43,417 nt of DNA, taken from positions 1-43,417 of the forward strand of contig CAJUMQ010000021.1 of the NCBI GenBank assembly GCA_910587035.1. Direction: 5' to 3'. The position numbers were made by a program, and so were the translations under genes. This document shows, piece after piece, positions 1 to 9,122 of this stretch; within the stretch, counting starts at the first letter, position 1, and each line of letters begins with the position of its first letter. The notes beneath the pieces were generated by a model. It was not told the origin of the DNA. It saw only the letters and a list, made by a program, of their open reading frames with translations, and searched no databases. This DNA is from an uncultured Desulfovibrio sp. GTDB taxonomy: Bacteria > Desulfobacterota > Desulfovibrionia > Desulfovibrionales > Desulfovibrionaceae.

Positions 1-48
1 GGGCTTTTTTTATGCCCTTTTTTGACTGTCTTTTATGTCTGTGGCATC

Positions 49-89
49 CCCGGGCTGCGGCTTCATTTTTTGAAGATTTGCAACCCGGG
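49..89 (-). terminator. hairpin downstream of the SLC13 permease gene
   Basis: CCCGGG at 49-54 pairs with CCCGGG at 84-89, and CTTCA at 61-65 pairs with TGAAG at 71-75, giving a long imperfect hairpin starting 10 bases past the permease stop codon. No T tract follows it on the minus strand, so it may stabilise the 3' end rather than terminate intrinsically. A separate short GGGC/GCCC hairpin followed by six T at 1-23 reads as a plus-strand terminator for a gene left of the window, but only its edge is visible. Confidence 0.35.
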
Positions 90-99
90 AGCCCCAGTA

Positions 100-1632
100 T
101 CAGAACAACAGGAATGAAAGTGGCATTCCCACCACTATGACAACCCCCAGAATTACTGCGCTTGCAATTACGCTGTATTTCACAAGATCGCCAACATCCA
201 CCCAGTCCGTATTGCCAAATAAAAGCGCCGAATATACCGATCCAGCCGGTGTGCAGGCTGCGATGAGAACAGTATAGGTGAAAATGGCAATAAGGGGGGC
301 GGCAGCCATGCCAACAGCATGCGCAAGCGCCACCAGGACCGGCGTCAGCACTATGCCGAGTACAACGGAGTTGCAAAAGTTGGTCAAAACTATGCCAATG
401 GTGATAACTGCAATGGATAACAGGATGGGATTCATGCCAAAAAATATTTTGTGCAGTCCAGCTCCCATAAATTGGGCTACATTTGTTCCCTGGCCTGTCA
501 TGGCACCTCCCAGCAGCATGGCCACTGCGAACATCAGATATACTCCCCAGGGATACTTGCCATTGGACACGGTAACATTGATGACATGTTTGCCTTTGAT
601 GAAAACCATAGAGAGCAGACACACAGCAACAAGGGAACCAGCCAGGCTGTTTTTTTGCAAAAAGGCTCCTACCACATTATTTTTACCGATTATTGATGGC
701 AACAGCATCCAGGCCGCATAAAAGCAGAAATCAAACATAACAAGTTTCTGCATCGTGGTCATGGGTTTTAATGGCTCGCTTTGCAATACAGCCATGTCCA
801 TATTTTTTAGCGGACTGACATCCACGCGGAAAACAAATCGCATAAACAGAAGTAGCATGGCTATGCTGCAAAGGGATATAATCACACCAAAAAGCAGATA
901 GACGCCTATATTCAATACTGGCGCATTGAGTTGAGGGTCATTGGACGCAAGACTCATAAGATTGCTTAAAATATAAAATGCCCCTCCTTTAAAAGCATCA
1001 GATGCAAAAGCCATTAGTGTCATCATGCAGATGTATACAGTCATGACCTTAACATATGGATCGCCTTTTTTATATCCTACGGATGTGAATATTCGGAAAA
1101 GCACAGGCCACATCAAAAGACATGTAGGCACGGCCCCAAGAAATGAGACCAGAAAAGTTGTCATGAGAATTGTGGTTGTGAGCAGCCATGGCCGTCCTTG
1201 CACAAAGTCCCTTGTCAGCAAATATTTGGCAAGCCAGCCTGCAAGATCGCTGTATATGATAGCCGAGGAGAGCATGAGCAGAAAAAAGACCATGGCTATG
1301 GTGGGATTGCCCACAAACATGTTCAGCACCTTGCCCGCCGGGGCATAGCCGCTAAAGATGAGCAGGGCAACCCCGAAAAAACAGGGCCATATGGTATCAA
1401 CAAATGTCCAGAGATATACCACCCCAAAAAAGATCATGGTGACGATCATGCCCATATGGGTAATGCTCAAAAGAAGACCGCCATCCACCTGAGGCAAATT
1501 CAGGGCCAGTAGTTTGGGAGTAGGTTCCACAACTATTTCTGGAGAAGGCAAGACAAATCCGGAAATACAAAGGCCAAGGCCAATAATCAGGTGAATAATG
1601 GGCATTATCCTTAAGGATTCCGATTTTTCCAT
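100..1632 (-). CDS. SLC13/DASS-type anion permease
   Basis: This 510-residue protein is almost entirely hydrophobic, with about a dozen predicted membrane segments beginning near residue 10, as expected for an inner-membrane secondary transporter. Its layout resembles the SLC13 (divalent anion:sodium symporter) family: two repeated halves, an N-terminal half near residues 165-180 with a TCLLMWPV hairpin-like segment, and a C-terminal NFCNSVVLGIVLTPV segment that resembles the Asn-Ser substrate/sodium hairpin. The family carries sulfate, dicarboxylates and related anions; the substrate cannot be read from sequence. It lies just downstream of two alkylsulfatase genes on the same strand, which suggests uptake of an organosulfate or exchange of sulfate. 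A hairpin at 1673-1692 separates it from the sulfatases, so it may have its own promoter. The ribosome site (ACAGGT) is weak. A related ion-transporter superfamily member is the alternative. Confidence 0.75.
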   Translation of the reverse strand: MEKSESLRIMPIIHLIIGLGLCISGFVLPSPEIVVEPTPKLLALNLPQVDGGLLLSITHMGMIVTMIFFGVVYLWTFVDTIWPCFFGVALLIFSGYAPAGKVLNMFVGNPTIAMVFFLLMLSSAIIYSDLAGWLAKYLLTRDFVQGRPWLLTTTILMTTFLVSFLGAVPTCLLMWPVLFRIFTSVGYKKGDPYVKVMTVYICMMTLMAFASDAFKGGAFYILSNLMSLASNDPQLNAPVLNIGVYLLFGVIISLCSIAMLLLFMRFVFRVDVSPLKNMDMAVLQSEPLKPMTTMQKLVMFDFCFYAAWMLLPSIIGKNNVVGAFLQKNSLAGSLVAVCLLSMVFIKGKHVINVTVSNGKYPWGVYLMFAVAMLLGGAMTGQGTNVAQFMGAGLHKIFFGMNPILLSIAVITIGIVLTNFCNSVVLGIVLTPVLVALAHAVGMAAAPLIAIFTYTVLIAACTPAGSVYSALLFGNTDWVDVGDLVKYSVIASAVILGVVIVVGMPLSFLLF

Positions 1633-1672
1633 AACAATACCTGTAATAGCATGGTTATATATACAAAAGGGA

Positions 1673-1698
1673 GGGCGGAGAATGCTCCGCCCCTTTTT
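1673..1698 (-). terminator. intrinsic terminator between alkylsulfatase A and the permease
   Basis: GGGCGGAG at 1673-1680 and CTCCGCCC at 1685-1692 form a perfect 8-bp stem with an AATG loop. Pyrimidine-rich CCCTCCCTTTTG follows on the minus strand and CTTTTT on the plus strand, so the hairpin could work in both directions. It lies 8 bases beyond the stop codon of the upstream sulfatase and most likely ends or attenuates its transcript before the permease gene. Confidence 0.7.
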
Positions 1699-1699
1699 G

Positions 1700-3598
1700 C
1701 TATGGGGTCACTATGCCGAAGAAAAAGTCAGTTCTTTCCTCCATTACGCCGAACATGGAAGCCAGAGAGCCATTTTTGCCATGTTCCTCAATCTCTCCCG
1801 CCGCTATGCACTGATCGACGGTTTTTTCTCCACAAACTATCTCATTGAACACCTTGCGCTTTAGTTTATATTCAGAGATTGCGTCCCTAGCGTTTTGGGG
1901 CCAGCAGTTCAGCACACAATTTTCCAAGGACCAGTTCCAATTTTCATCAATATCATCAAAAAGGATATTAATGGATATTGTCAGTCCCTCAGCCTTTTTG
2001 GGATCAACAAGTGTTGCGAGATAATCCAGCAGGAGACCCGTCTCCATGCTATTAATTGAGGTTTTGCTTATGGTTGATTCCAGGTTTGGCTTTGGCAGTC
2101 CATCGCGCAACTCCATGGCACCATTGAGGTAGCAGTTACGCCAGGTGCCACATTCCGCCTGATAGCCAAGCTGCTCATAGGCATCCGCCAGCAGTTCCTT
2201 TGCCTCTGCATTGTCTGGAAAACCAAATACAACATGATTGAGAACCATTGCGGCCCAGCGATATTCGCCTTTGGCCATGCTTTCCCTGGCTTTGCGCAGT
2301 GTTTCAGCCACACCGCCCATGAATTCCACATAATGGCGCCCGGCTTCTTCCGGTGGCAGGGCATTTAGATTTGAGGGATTGCAGTCAAACCAGCCCAGGT
2401 AGCGCTGATAGGTTGCCTTGACATTGTGATTGAGATAGCCGTAATAACCGCGATTAAACCACTCCTGATCCAGTGCATCCGGAAATTCCAGGTCTTCAGC
2501 AATCTCGATCATGGTCTGGCCATGATTGATCAGGCGAATTGTCTGGTCATTGATAAATTTATACGCATCCCTCTGTTTTGAAAGATATTTTCTGATATTT
2601 TCAGACCCCCAGCATGGCCAGTGGTGCGTGATGAACATTACATCTGTTTTGTCGCCAAAGAGCATGAGGGCTTCATTGATATAATATGCCCACAACTTGG
2701 CGGATCTGGCCTGGGCGCCGCGGAGTGGCAGAAGGTTGTGTATGTGTGCGTTTATAAGCTCGGCCATGCACAGAGCCCGGTATTTGGGAATATACAGACA
2801 GAACTCGGCGGGAGCCTCTGTTTCCGGGGTCATCTGAAATATGATTTCAATGCCATCTATGGTTAATGTTTCTCCTGTTTGAGTGATTATGACATTTGGC
2901 TTGACATAGTTGGTCTGACTGCGAGACAGGGACTTGCCCAGTCCGGTGCCTATATTGGCATGAATATTTTTGGGCAGCCTTTGGCCAAACTGGTAGGCTG
3001 TTCTGCGGCGCATTGCCCTGCCGACAAAAATGGATTCATTGCCTACCTGTTCCGTGAATTTGTCTGGCACGACAAGGGGAATTTTTCCTGTTTCGATATC
3101 CTTTACATCCACGATGCCTTCAAGACCATTGTAATGATCGCCATGGCTGTGCGTTATGATGATGCCGGTGATGGGTTTTTTAGGGATATGCTTGAATGCG
3201 AAATCCAGGGCTGCCTTTGCTGTTTCGGGCGCTCCAAGCACATCAATGATAATATAGCCATGGTCGGAGCTCACAAGTGTGAGATTGGCTATGTCAAAAC
3301 CACGCACCTGCCAGATTCCATCTGTCACCTCAAAAAGTCCAGCGACGGTTTGCCTGCATTCATGGCGCCAGTAACTGGGATTGACCGTATCCGGACAGTC
3401 TGGATTCGCATCCACCATGTCATAAAAACTTTTCATATCCCAGATAATCTCGCCCTTGTCATTTTTGATAACAAGATCCCTTGCTTCAGCAATCAGGCCG
3501 CGACGCACGTCCGCAAGGTCGGAATTATCCTGAAAAGGACATGTTTTTAAATACTTAGCATTTACCGCTTTTGTGATCTCTGTTGCCGGTTTTGCCAT
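1700..3598 (-). CDS. alkylsulfatase A (SdsA1-like, metallo-beta-lactamase fold)
   Basis: This 632-residue protein matches the SdsA1/BDS1 family of zinc alkylsulfatases, which hydrolyse sulfate esters such as alkyl sulfates to alcohol and inorganic sulfate. The N-terminal metallo-beta-lactamase domain carries H150-S-H152-G-D154-H155, with further metal ligands expected at E261, E280 and H325; the spacing equals that remembered for SdsA1. An alkylsulfatase dimerisation region (about 350-500) and an SCP2-like C-terminal domain (about 510-632) follow. Unlike secreted SdsA1, the protein starts MAKPATEITK with no signal peptide, so it should act in the cytoplasm. The start has a good AAAGGAG site. 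It lies 119 bases downstream of a full-length paralogue of identical length, probably co-transcribed with it. Substrate chain length and inverting or retaining chemistry cannot be judged. Confidence 0.9.
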   Translation of the reverse strand: MAKPATEITKAVNAKYLKTCPFQDNSDLADVRRGLIAEARDLVIKNDKGEIIWDMKSFYDMVDANPDCPDTVNPSYWRHECRQTVAGLFEVTDGIWQVRGFDIANLTLVSSDHGYIIIDVLGAPETAKAALDFAFKHIPKKPITGIIITHSHGDHYNGLEGIVDVKDIETGKIPLVVPDKFTEQVGNESIFVGRAMRRRTAYQFGQRLPKNIHANIGTGLGKSLSRSQTNYVKPNVIITQTGETLTIDGIEIIFQMTPETEAPAEFCLYIPKYRALCMAELINAHIHNLLPLRGAQARSAKLWAYYINEALMLFGDKTDVMFITHHWPCWGSENIRKYLSKQRDAYKFINDQTIRLINHGQTMIEIAEDLEFPDALDQEWFNRGYYGYLNHNVKATYQRYLGWFDCNPSNLNALPPEEAGRHYVEFMGGVAETLRKARESMAKGEYRWAAMVLNHVVFGFPDNAEAKELLADAYEQLGYQAECGTWRNCYLNGAMELRDGLPKPNLESTISKTSINSMETGLLLDYLATLVDPKKAEGLTISINILFDDIDENWNWSLENCVLNCWPQNARDAISEYKLKRKVFNEIVCGEKTVDQCIAAGEIEEHGKNGSLASMFGVMEERTDFFFGIVTP

Positions 3599-3717
3599 GC
3601 CGCGCTCCTTTATGATGTTTATTTGTTAAATGGTTATTGACAGGAGGCGTGGGTCACCCATGGAATTCATATTCGTGCCAACCGCGCCGATTATGAACTT
3701 CTTCCTGAATTGACATG

Positions 3718-5616
3718 CTATGGAGTGACTACGCCAAAGAAAAAGTCCGGATATTCCTCAAGCACCCCGAACATGGATGCCAGAGAGCCATTTTTTCCTG
3801 TCTCCTTTATTTCGCCAGAGGCAATGGCCTGATCAACGCTTGTGTCACCATTGGCAATGGCATTGAATGTTTTGCGGCTCATGTCATATTGCGCCTGGCC
3901 ATCCGCAACTTCTTTTGGCCAGTAATTCATGACGCTGTTTTCCAGCGACCAGTTCCAGGTTTCATCCGTGTCTGTAAAACTGATATTGATGTTTATATTC
4001 AGGCCATCAGCCTTTTCCGGATCGACCCTTGTTGCCAGATAATCCAGTAACAGGACGGTGTTCATGTTATTGATGGTGGATTTGCCAATTGTTGATAGGT
4101 GATTTGGAGCCGGCAGCCCTTCACGCAGCTCCATGGCACCATTGAGGTAGCAGTTGCGCCATGTGCCGCATTCCGCCTGGTAGCCCAGCTGCTCATAGGC
4201 ATCCGCCAGCAGATCCTTTGCCCTTTCATTATTGGGAAAGCCAAAAACAACATGATTGAGCACCATGGCGGCCCAGCGATATTCGCCTTTGGCCATGCTC
4301 TCTGTGGCCTTGCATAGTGTTTCCTCCACGCCTCCCATGAACTCCACATAATGACGGCCAGCCTCCTCTGGCGGCAGGGCGTTGAGGTTGGAGGGATTGC
4401 AGTCAAACCAGCCCAGATAGCGCTGATATGTAGCCTTGACATTGTGATTGAGATAGCCGTAATAGCCGCGATTAAACCATTCTTTGCCCAGGGCTCCCGG
4501 CAATTCCAGATCTTCCGCTATTTCAACCATGGTCTGGCCATGATTGACCATACGTATTGTCTGATCATTGATGAATTTGTAGGCATCGCGCTGTTTTTTG
4601 AGATATTTCTTGATGTTTTCCGAACCCCAGCAGGGCCAGTGATGGGTAATGAACATCACATCCGTCCTGTCACCAAAAAGCACGAGCGCCTCATTGAGAT
4701 AGTAGGACCACAATTTGGCGGATCGCGCCTGGGCGCCGCGTAGTGGCAAAAGGTTATGCATATGCGCGTTAATGAGTTCAGCCATGCATAGCGCCCTGTA
4801 TTTGGGAATATACACGCACATTTCCGCAGGCGCCTCGGTCTCAGGGGTCAACTGAAATTCAAGGTCGATGCCATCAACGTTTATGGTTTCGCCGGTTCTG
4901 GTAATTACGATATTGGGCTTGACATAGTTGGTGCTACCCATGGCCATTGATTTGCCTAGCCCTGTGCCGAGATTGCCCCGGGGGTTTCTTGGCAGTCTGT
5001 GGCCAAGCTGGTAGGCGATCCTGCGCCGTATGGCCCTGCCCACAAAGATCGCCTCATTGCCCACCTGCTCGGTAAATTTATCCGGAACAATCAGCGGAAT
5101 TTTTCCGGATTCAATGTCCTTTACATCCACAACTCCATCAATGCCATTGTAATGGTCGCTATGACTGTGGGTAACTATAACCCCGGTGATGGGTTTTTGG
5201 GGAAGATACTTAAACGCGAAATCCATGGCGGCTTTTGCGGTTTCTCTTGTGCTTAAAACATCAAGGGCGATATAACCATGATCTGATCTGATCAATGTGA
5301 GGTTTGCCAGATCAAAACCGCGCACCTGCCATATGCCATCCGTTACCTCGAACAGACCGGCGACAGTTTCCCTGCATTCATGGCGCCAGTAGCTGGGATT
5401 TACGGTGTCTGGGCATTCGGGATTGGCCGCCACCATGTCATAATAACTTTTCATGTCCCAGATTATATCGCCCTTGTCATTTTTGATGACAAGATCCTTC
5501 GCTTCCGCAATGATGCCACGACGCACATCCGCAAGATCGGATTTGTCCTTAAATGGCAATACTTCAAGAATTTTTTTATTAATCGCTTTGGTAGCTTCCG
5601 AGGCTGGCTTGGCCAT
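3718..5616 (-). CDS. alkylsulfatase B, paralogue of A
   Basis: A second 632-residue SdsA1-like alkylsulfatase, collinear with the downstream copy and without gaps in the visible alignment. It keeps the zinc motif H150-S-H152-S-D154-H155 and the equivalent E261, E280 and H325. Divergence is greatest in the first 25 residues and in the C-terminal SCP2-like domain; the catalytic core and the stretch around residues 370-490 are nearly identical. This indicates a tandem duplication followed by divergence, perhaps to different substrates or partners. There is no signal peptide. The ribosome site AAGGAG lies 6 bases before the ATG. Upstream sit a sigma-54-like promoter and inverted repeats, then the gene for a sigma-54 activator on the same strand, which suggests induced expression. 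Confidence 0.9.
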   Translation of the reverse strand: MAKPASEATKAINKKILEVLPFKDKSDLADVRRGIIAEAKDLVIKNDKGDIIWDMKSYYDMVAANPECPDTVNPSYWRHECRETVAGLFEVTDGIWQVRGFDLANLTLIRSDHGYIALDVLSTRETAKAAMDFAFKYLPQKPITGVIVTHSHSDHYNGIDGVVDVKDIESGKIPLIVPDKFTEQVGNEAIFVGRAIRRRIAYQLGHRLPRNPRGNLGTGLGKSMAMGSTNYVKPNIVITRTGETINVDGIDLEFQLTPETEAPAEMCVYIPKYRALCMAELINAHMHNLLPLRGAQARSAKLWSYYLNEALVLFGDRTDVMFITHHWPCWGSENIKKYLKKQRDAYKFINDQTIRMVNHGQTMVEIAEDLELPGALGKEWFNRGYYGYLNHNVKATYQRYLGWFDCNPSNLNALPPEEAGRHYVEFMGGVEETLCKATESMAKGEYRWAAMVLNHVVFGFPNNERAKDLLADAYEQLGYQAECGTWRNCYLNGAMELREGLPAPNHLSTIGKSTINNMNTVLLLDYLATRVDPEKADGLNININISFTDTDETWNWSLENSVMNYWPKEVADGQAQYDMSRKTFNAIANGDTSVDQAIASGEIKETGKNGSLASMFGVLEEYPDFFFGVVTP

Positions 5617-5692
5617 GTTCTTCTCCTTGGTTTGCGTTGCACAGCAGAAAAGTCTGTTTCAGCCCGCATGATTTATTGCTTAGATTTGCAAT

Positions 5693-5707
5693 ACAGAAAT
5701 TGTGCCA
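5693..5707 (-). promoter_or_regulatory. possible sigma-54 (-24/-12) promoter for the alkylsulfatases
   Basis: On the minus strand TGGCAC is followed by five bases and CTGT. The -24 element is perfect, but the -12 element only partly matches TTGC: the G of the essential GC pair is present and the C is not. Position (about 66 bases before the alkylsulfatase B start) and the neighbouring sigma-54 activator gene support it; the weak -12 element argues against it. Confidence 0.3.
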
Positions 5708-5758
5708 GATGATAAATGGGTGATTTGAAAGTAAAAATTAAATGGCGGCTTGGCCTGT

Positions 5759-5812
5759 CCCAATATTGGGGTAGGGCTCCCACCCGATATTTCAGGAATT
5801 TTTTGAAATATC
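5759..5812. promoter_or_regulatory. inverted repeats, candidate activator-binding sites
   Basis: Two palindromic blocks lie in the 285-base gap between the activator gene and alkylsulfatase B. CCCAATATTGGG at 5759-5770 is a perfect 12-bp palindrome. GATATTTCA at 5786-5794 and TGAAATATC at 5804-5812 form a perfect 9-bp inverted repeat with a 9-base spacer. TCAGGAAT also occurs twice in direct orientation 19 bases apart (5792 and 5811). If the sigma-54-like promoter is real, these sites are about 75-130 bases upstream of its start, the usual range for enhancer-type activators. Confidence 0.4.
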
Positions 5813-5901
5813 AGGAATATTTTAAAAAAGCAGCAAGGGAGATAAAAGCAGAAATGGCGTTTGGCGATGACGATTGCAAAAAGGGTTATTGTGGTTAAAA
5901 A

Positions 5902-7440
5902 TCAGAAACGGGTGATACCAAGTTTTTTCATGCGGGATTCCAGTGTTTTGGGATTGATTTTCAGCAGGGCGGCCGCACCTTTCGCTCCGCTTATACGGCC
6001 ATGTGTTTTTTGGAGAGCCATGCGAATATATTTTTTTTCTGCATCCTCAAGACTCAGGATCGGGTCATGGGCAGCCATGCTTAATTCATGGCCTGGGCTT
6101 TCGTAATGAGCGGGAACAGGCAGGCGCAGAACCTGACTGTCGGCCATGATCATCGCCCGCTCCACCACATTGCGCAATTCTCGCACATTGCCTGGCCAGG
6201 AATATCCCTGAAGATCCATAATATCAGATTCGTGCACAGAGGTGATCTTTTTGTTCATAAGCTCATTAAATTCACGCACAAAAGCATTTACAAGAAATGG
6301 AATATCTTCTGGTCTCTCGCGGAGGGGGGGGATATATATTGGGAAGACGTTCAGGCGGTAATATAGATCCTGTCGGAAACGCCCTGCGCGCACTTCTCCG
6401 GGAAGATCCCTGTTTGTGGCAGCAATAAGACGGATATTTGTGGCAATCGGTGCGCATGAGCCAATCCTTGTAAACTGCTTTTCCTGAAGTACGCGAAGCA
6501 GATTGGCCTGGACATCGTTTGGCAGCTCACCAATTTCATCAAGAAACAGGGTGGAATCGTTTGCAGTCTCAAACAGTCCCTGCCTGCGCTGGGATGCGCC
6601 GGTAAAGGCTCCCTTTTCATGACCAAAAAATTCGCTGTTGATCAACTCCCTGGAAAATACCGCACAATTTGCGCTTATAAGTGGCCTGGACTGGCGAAGG
6701 CTAAGATTATGGATATAACGGGCCAAAAGTTCCTTGCCTGTCCCGGTTTCACCCATTATAAGCACAGTGGTATCGGAGGGAGCAACCTTGCGGGCAAGGG
6801 CAAGCAGGTTGTGTATGGCGTTGCTTTGGCCAATTATGAGACTGCCTGGCAAAATCTGGTTACTCTTTCTGGTAAAATCAGCAATCGATTTCTGCTGTGA
6901 AAATGCAGGTGGCTCAGGAAATTTATTATATTGGCCGACAGGGCCCTGTTTTAGCAGCGCATTTGCAATGAGTGTAGTGAGCAGTGTCAGTTTGTTGATT
7001 TTATCTTTTGGAACTGAAGTATTTTCATCCAGAGATCCGAAGGAGATATAGCCAATATTTTTTTGATTCGCGAAAATCGGATTGCATACCATGAACCTTG
7101 GGCCATAGTCTTTGGCAAAGGTAGCCTTGTCTCGGGCTGCCTCGTCAGGGAATTTAGAGAGAGAAAAAAGCCTGACGTTGTGGCTGTCTTTAACCTGGGA
7201 ATAGATATATGGCAGGGAATTCGGTAAATAAAATTTGGTTTTGGTGGGCACTCCAGGTCTGGCCCAGCAGTGGGTTGCAAAGAAGCCCCTCTTTCTGAAT
7301 TGATAGAAAGTTGCCCGATCCATACCCAGATATTGAACTATCTGCATCAGGGCGGTATTTATGAAATCATCAATTTTGCCGTTGGGAAGATTGATTAGAG
7401 ATACTGCCAGATTCGTGGCCAACTGCTCAAATTTTGTCAT
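5902..7440 (-). CDS. sigma-54-dependent transcriptional activator (GAF, AAA+, Fis)
   Basis: This 512-residue protein has the three-part plan of an enhancer-binding protein. Residues about 20-165 form a GAF-like sensory domain, not a phosphorylatable receiver. The AAA+ domain (about 203-430) has Walker A GETGTGKE at 230-237, the sigma-54-contacting GAFTGA loop at 277-282 and Walker B LFLDEIGE at 298-305. A Fis-type helix-turn-helix lies at about 477-507. Such proteins remodel sigma-54 RNA polymerase at -24/-12 promoters, here probably in response to a small molecule bound by the GAF domain. The gene lies directly upstream of, and in the same direction as, the alkylsulfatases and permease, so they are the likely regulon. 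The start has a weak ribosome site. The true ligand is unknown. Confidence 0.92.
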   Translation of the reverse strand: MTKFEQLATNLAVSLINLPNGKIDDFINTALMQIVQYLGMDRATFYQFRKRGFFATHCWARPGVPTKTKFYLPNSLPYIYSQVKDSHNVRLFSLSKFPDEAARDKATFAKDYGPRFMVCNPIFANQKNIGYISFGSLDENTSVPKDKINKLTLLTTLIANALLKQGPVGQYNKFPEPPAFSQQKSIADFTRKSNQILPGSLIIGQSNAIHNLLALARKVAPSDTTVLIMGETGTGKELLARYIHNLSLRQSRPLISANCAVFSRELINSEFFGHEKGAFTGASQRRQGLFETANDSTLFLDEIGELPNDVQANLLRVLQEKQFTRIGSCAPIATNIRLIAATNRDLPGEVRAGRFRQDLYYRLNVFPIYIPPLRERPEDIPFLVNAFVREFNELMNKKITSVHESDIMDLQGYSWPGNVRELRNVVERAMIMADSQVLRLPVPAHYESPGHELSMAAHDPILSLEDAEKKYIRMALQKTHGRISGAKGAAALLKINPKTLESRMKKLGITRF

Positions 7441-7739
7441 TATCCATTACCGCATGGTCATACAGGCAAGCAGTGATTTTGGAGTTATCCAATTATGGCA
7501 TAAGACGTGGGTATGCGCAAGAAGTAGCATTGCATATACCATGGCTGACGCATCCAAATTTGGGTTTGTATTTACGATTATCTGCAGTTCGCAACGAAAA
7601 ACTGGATAGTTTCACGCAGCTTTAGCTTTCAAGATTCCATGCAATTGCAAGGAAAACAAGACGCGTCAGCCCTGAATGCCGGCAGCCTGCTCTCGACATA
7701 AGCGCCGCAATCGTGTAAGGAGAATTTGCTGAGGTGACT
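7441..7739. other. divergent intergenic region between the activator gene and hisD
   Basis: About 300 bases without a convincing gene. It must hold the promoters of both the leftward activator gene and the rightward hisD operon, but no strong -35/-10 pair is obvious. A 10-bp palindrome TGCAATTGCA lies at 7640-7649. AAGGAG at 7717-7722 and GAGG at 7731-7734 precede hisD. No histidine leader peptide or attenuator was seen. Confidence 0.5.
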
Positions 7740-9059
7740 ATGACTTGCCGGATTTTAAATATTCCCAGTGAGCAGGTATGGCTTGAGACATCCCAATGGT
7801 TGAAGAACAGATCTGTTCCTGATGCCGGTGTGGAAGAAAGCGTGCGGGAAATCATCGCCAATGTACAAGACAAGGGTGATGATGCTCTTCTTGAATATAC
7901 GCAAAAATTTGACTGTCCGGATTTTAATCTGCCCTTACGCGTTACAGAGACGGAAATGGCGCAGGCTGCAGCATCGGTTTCTGTTGATGGCAGGGAGAGG
8001 ATAAGCGCGGCCGCATCAAATATCCGTGCCTTTCATGAAGCCCAGCAGGAAAAATCCTGGTTCATAACCAGGCCCGATGGCAGCATTCTTGGGCAGCGTG
8101 TAACTCCTGTTGATTCGGCGGGGCTCTATGTGCCTGGAGGCCAGGGTGGCGATACCCCGCTTGTTTCCAGTCTGCTTATGACTGCTGTACCGGCGCAGGT
8201 TGCCAGATGTCCCCGCATCGCAGTGGCTACGCCTCCCAGAAAGGATGGCAGTATCAATCCCTGGCTCTTAACGGCTGCCTATCTGCTGGGCATAGAAGAA
8301 GTCTACAGGGTTGGTGGCGCTTGGTCCATTGCAGCCCTGGCTCTTGGCACCGATTCTATTGCACCCGTTGATCTGATAGCCGGCCCCGGCAACATCTATG
8401 TGACAACGGCCAAACGCCTTCTGCAGGGCAGGGTTGGCATTGACATGATTGCAGGGCCAAGTGAAGTTTTGATTGTGGGCGATACCTCGGCCAACCCCGT
8501 GTGGGTCGCTGCAGACATGCTTTCCCAGGCGGAGCATGACACGCTGGCAAGCGCCATTTTTATTACGGACGACATGCGTCTTGCAGAAAATGTCCAGCGT
8601 GAGCTGGACAAGCAGCTCCCCATTTTGCCGCGCGCTCAAATAGCTGCCGCCTCCATTGCCAAGTGGGGATGCATAATTGTTGTGCCAAACCTCAAGACTG
8701 CTGTCGCCATTGCCAATATCATCGCGCCCGAACATCTGGAGCTCTGCCTGCGCGACCCCTGGGGTGTGCTGCCGCATATCCGCAATGCGGGCGCAATTTT
8801 TATGGGGCAGGACACTCCGGAGCCGGTTGGGGACTATTTTGCCGGGCCTAACCATGTTTTGCCCACTTTGGGCACAGCGCGTTTCGCATCCGGACTGTCT
8901 GTGCAGACTTTTTGCAAAAAAACCAACATAATTTCCGCATCGCGTTCTTTTTTGCGGCATAATTCGGCAGCCATTGCCGCACTTGCAAGGCTGGAGGGCC
9001 TGGAAGCCCATGCGCGCTCTGTCGAAGGGCGAGAGATGGCGGGGCAGATCGGTTATTAA
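7740..9059 (+). CDS. hisD: histidinol dehydrogenase
   Basis: HisD performs the last two steps of histidine synthesis, the NAD-dependent four-electron oxidation of L-histidinol to L-histidine, as a zinc homodimer in the cytoplasm. The 439-residue product is full length. Expected active-site residues can be placed by comparison with the E. coli enzyme: Q263 and H266 in SQAEHD, the catalytic pair E331-H332 in APEHLEL, D365 in GDYFAG and H424 near the C terminus. The ATG at 7740 is preferred because GAGG lies five bases upstream; an in-frame GTG at 7734, served by AAGGAG, is the alternative. It is the first gene of a probable hisD-purC-fabI transcription unit. No other his genes are in the window. 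Confidence 0.96.
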   Translation: MTCRILNIPSEQVWLETSQWLKNRSVPDAGVEESVREIIANVQDKGDDALLEYTQKFDCPDFNLPLRVTETEMAQAAASVSVDGRERISAAASNIRAFHEAQQEKSWFITRPDGSILGQRVTPVDSAGLYVPGGQGGDTPLVSSLLMTAVPAQVARCPRIAVATPPRKDGSINPWLLTAAYLLGIEEVYRVGGAWSIAALALGTDSIAPVDLIAGPGNIYVTTAKRLLQGRVGIDMIAGPSEVLIVGDTSANPVWVAADMLSQAEHDTLASAIFITDDMRLAENVQRELDKQLPILPRAQIAAASIAKWGCIIVVPNLKTAVAIANIIAPEHLELCLRDPWGVLPHIRNAGAIFMGQDTPEPVGDYFAGPNHVLPTLGTARFASGLSVQTFCKKTNIISASRSFLRHNSAAIAALARLEGLEAHARSVEGREMAGQIGY

Positions 9060-9122
9060 TCCAGTTGCCATCCTTCCAGGGACTGGCCCCGAAATCTTGT
9101 ATAGCTGTGGGGAGAGGATTTT

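Noticed and set aside
3675..3680. TGGCAC (minus strand) upstream of alkylsulfatase A as a second sigma-54 promoter
   Set aside because: At the required spacing the -12 position reads TGAA, lacking the GC pair, so the promoter is not supported.
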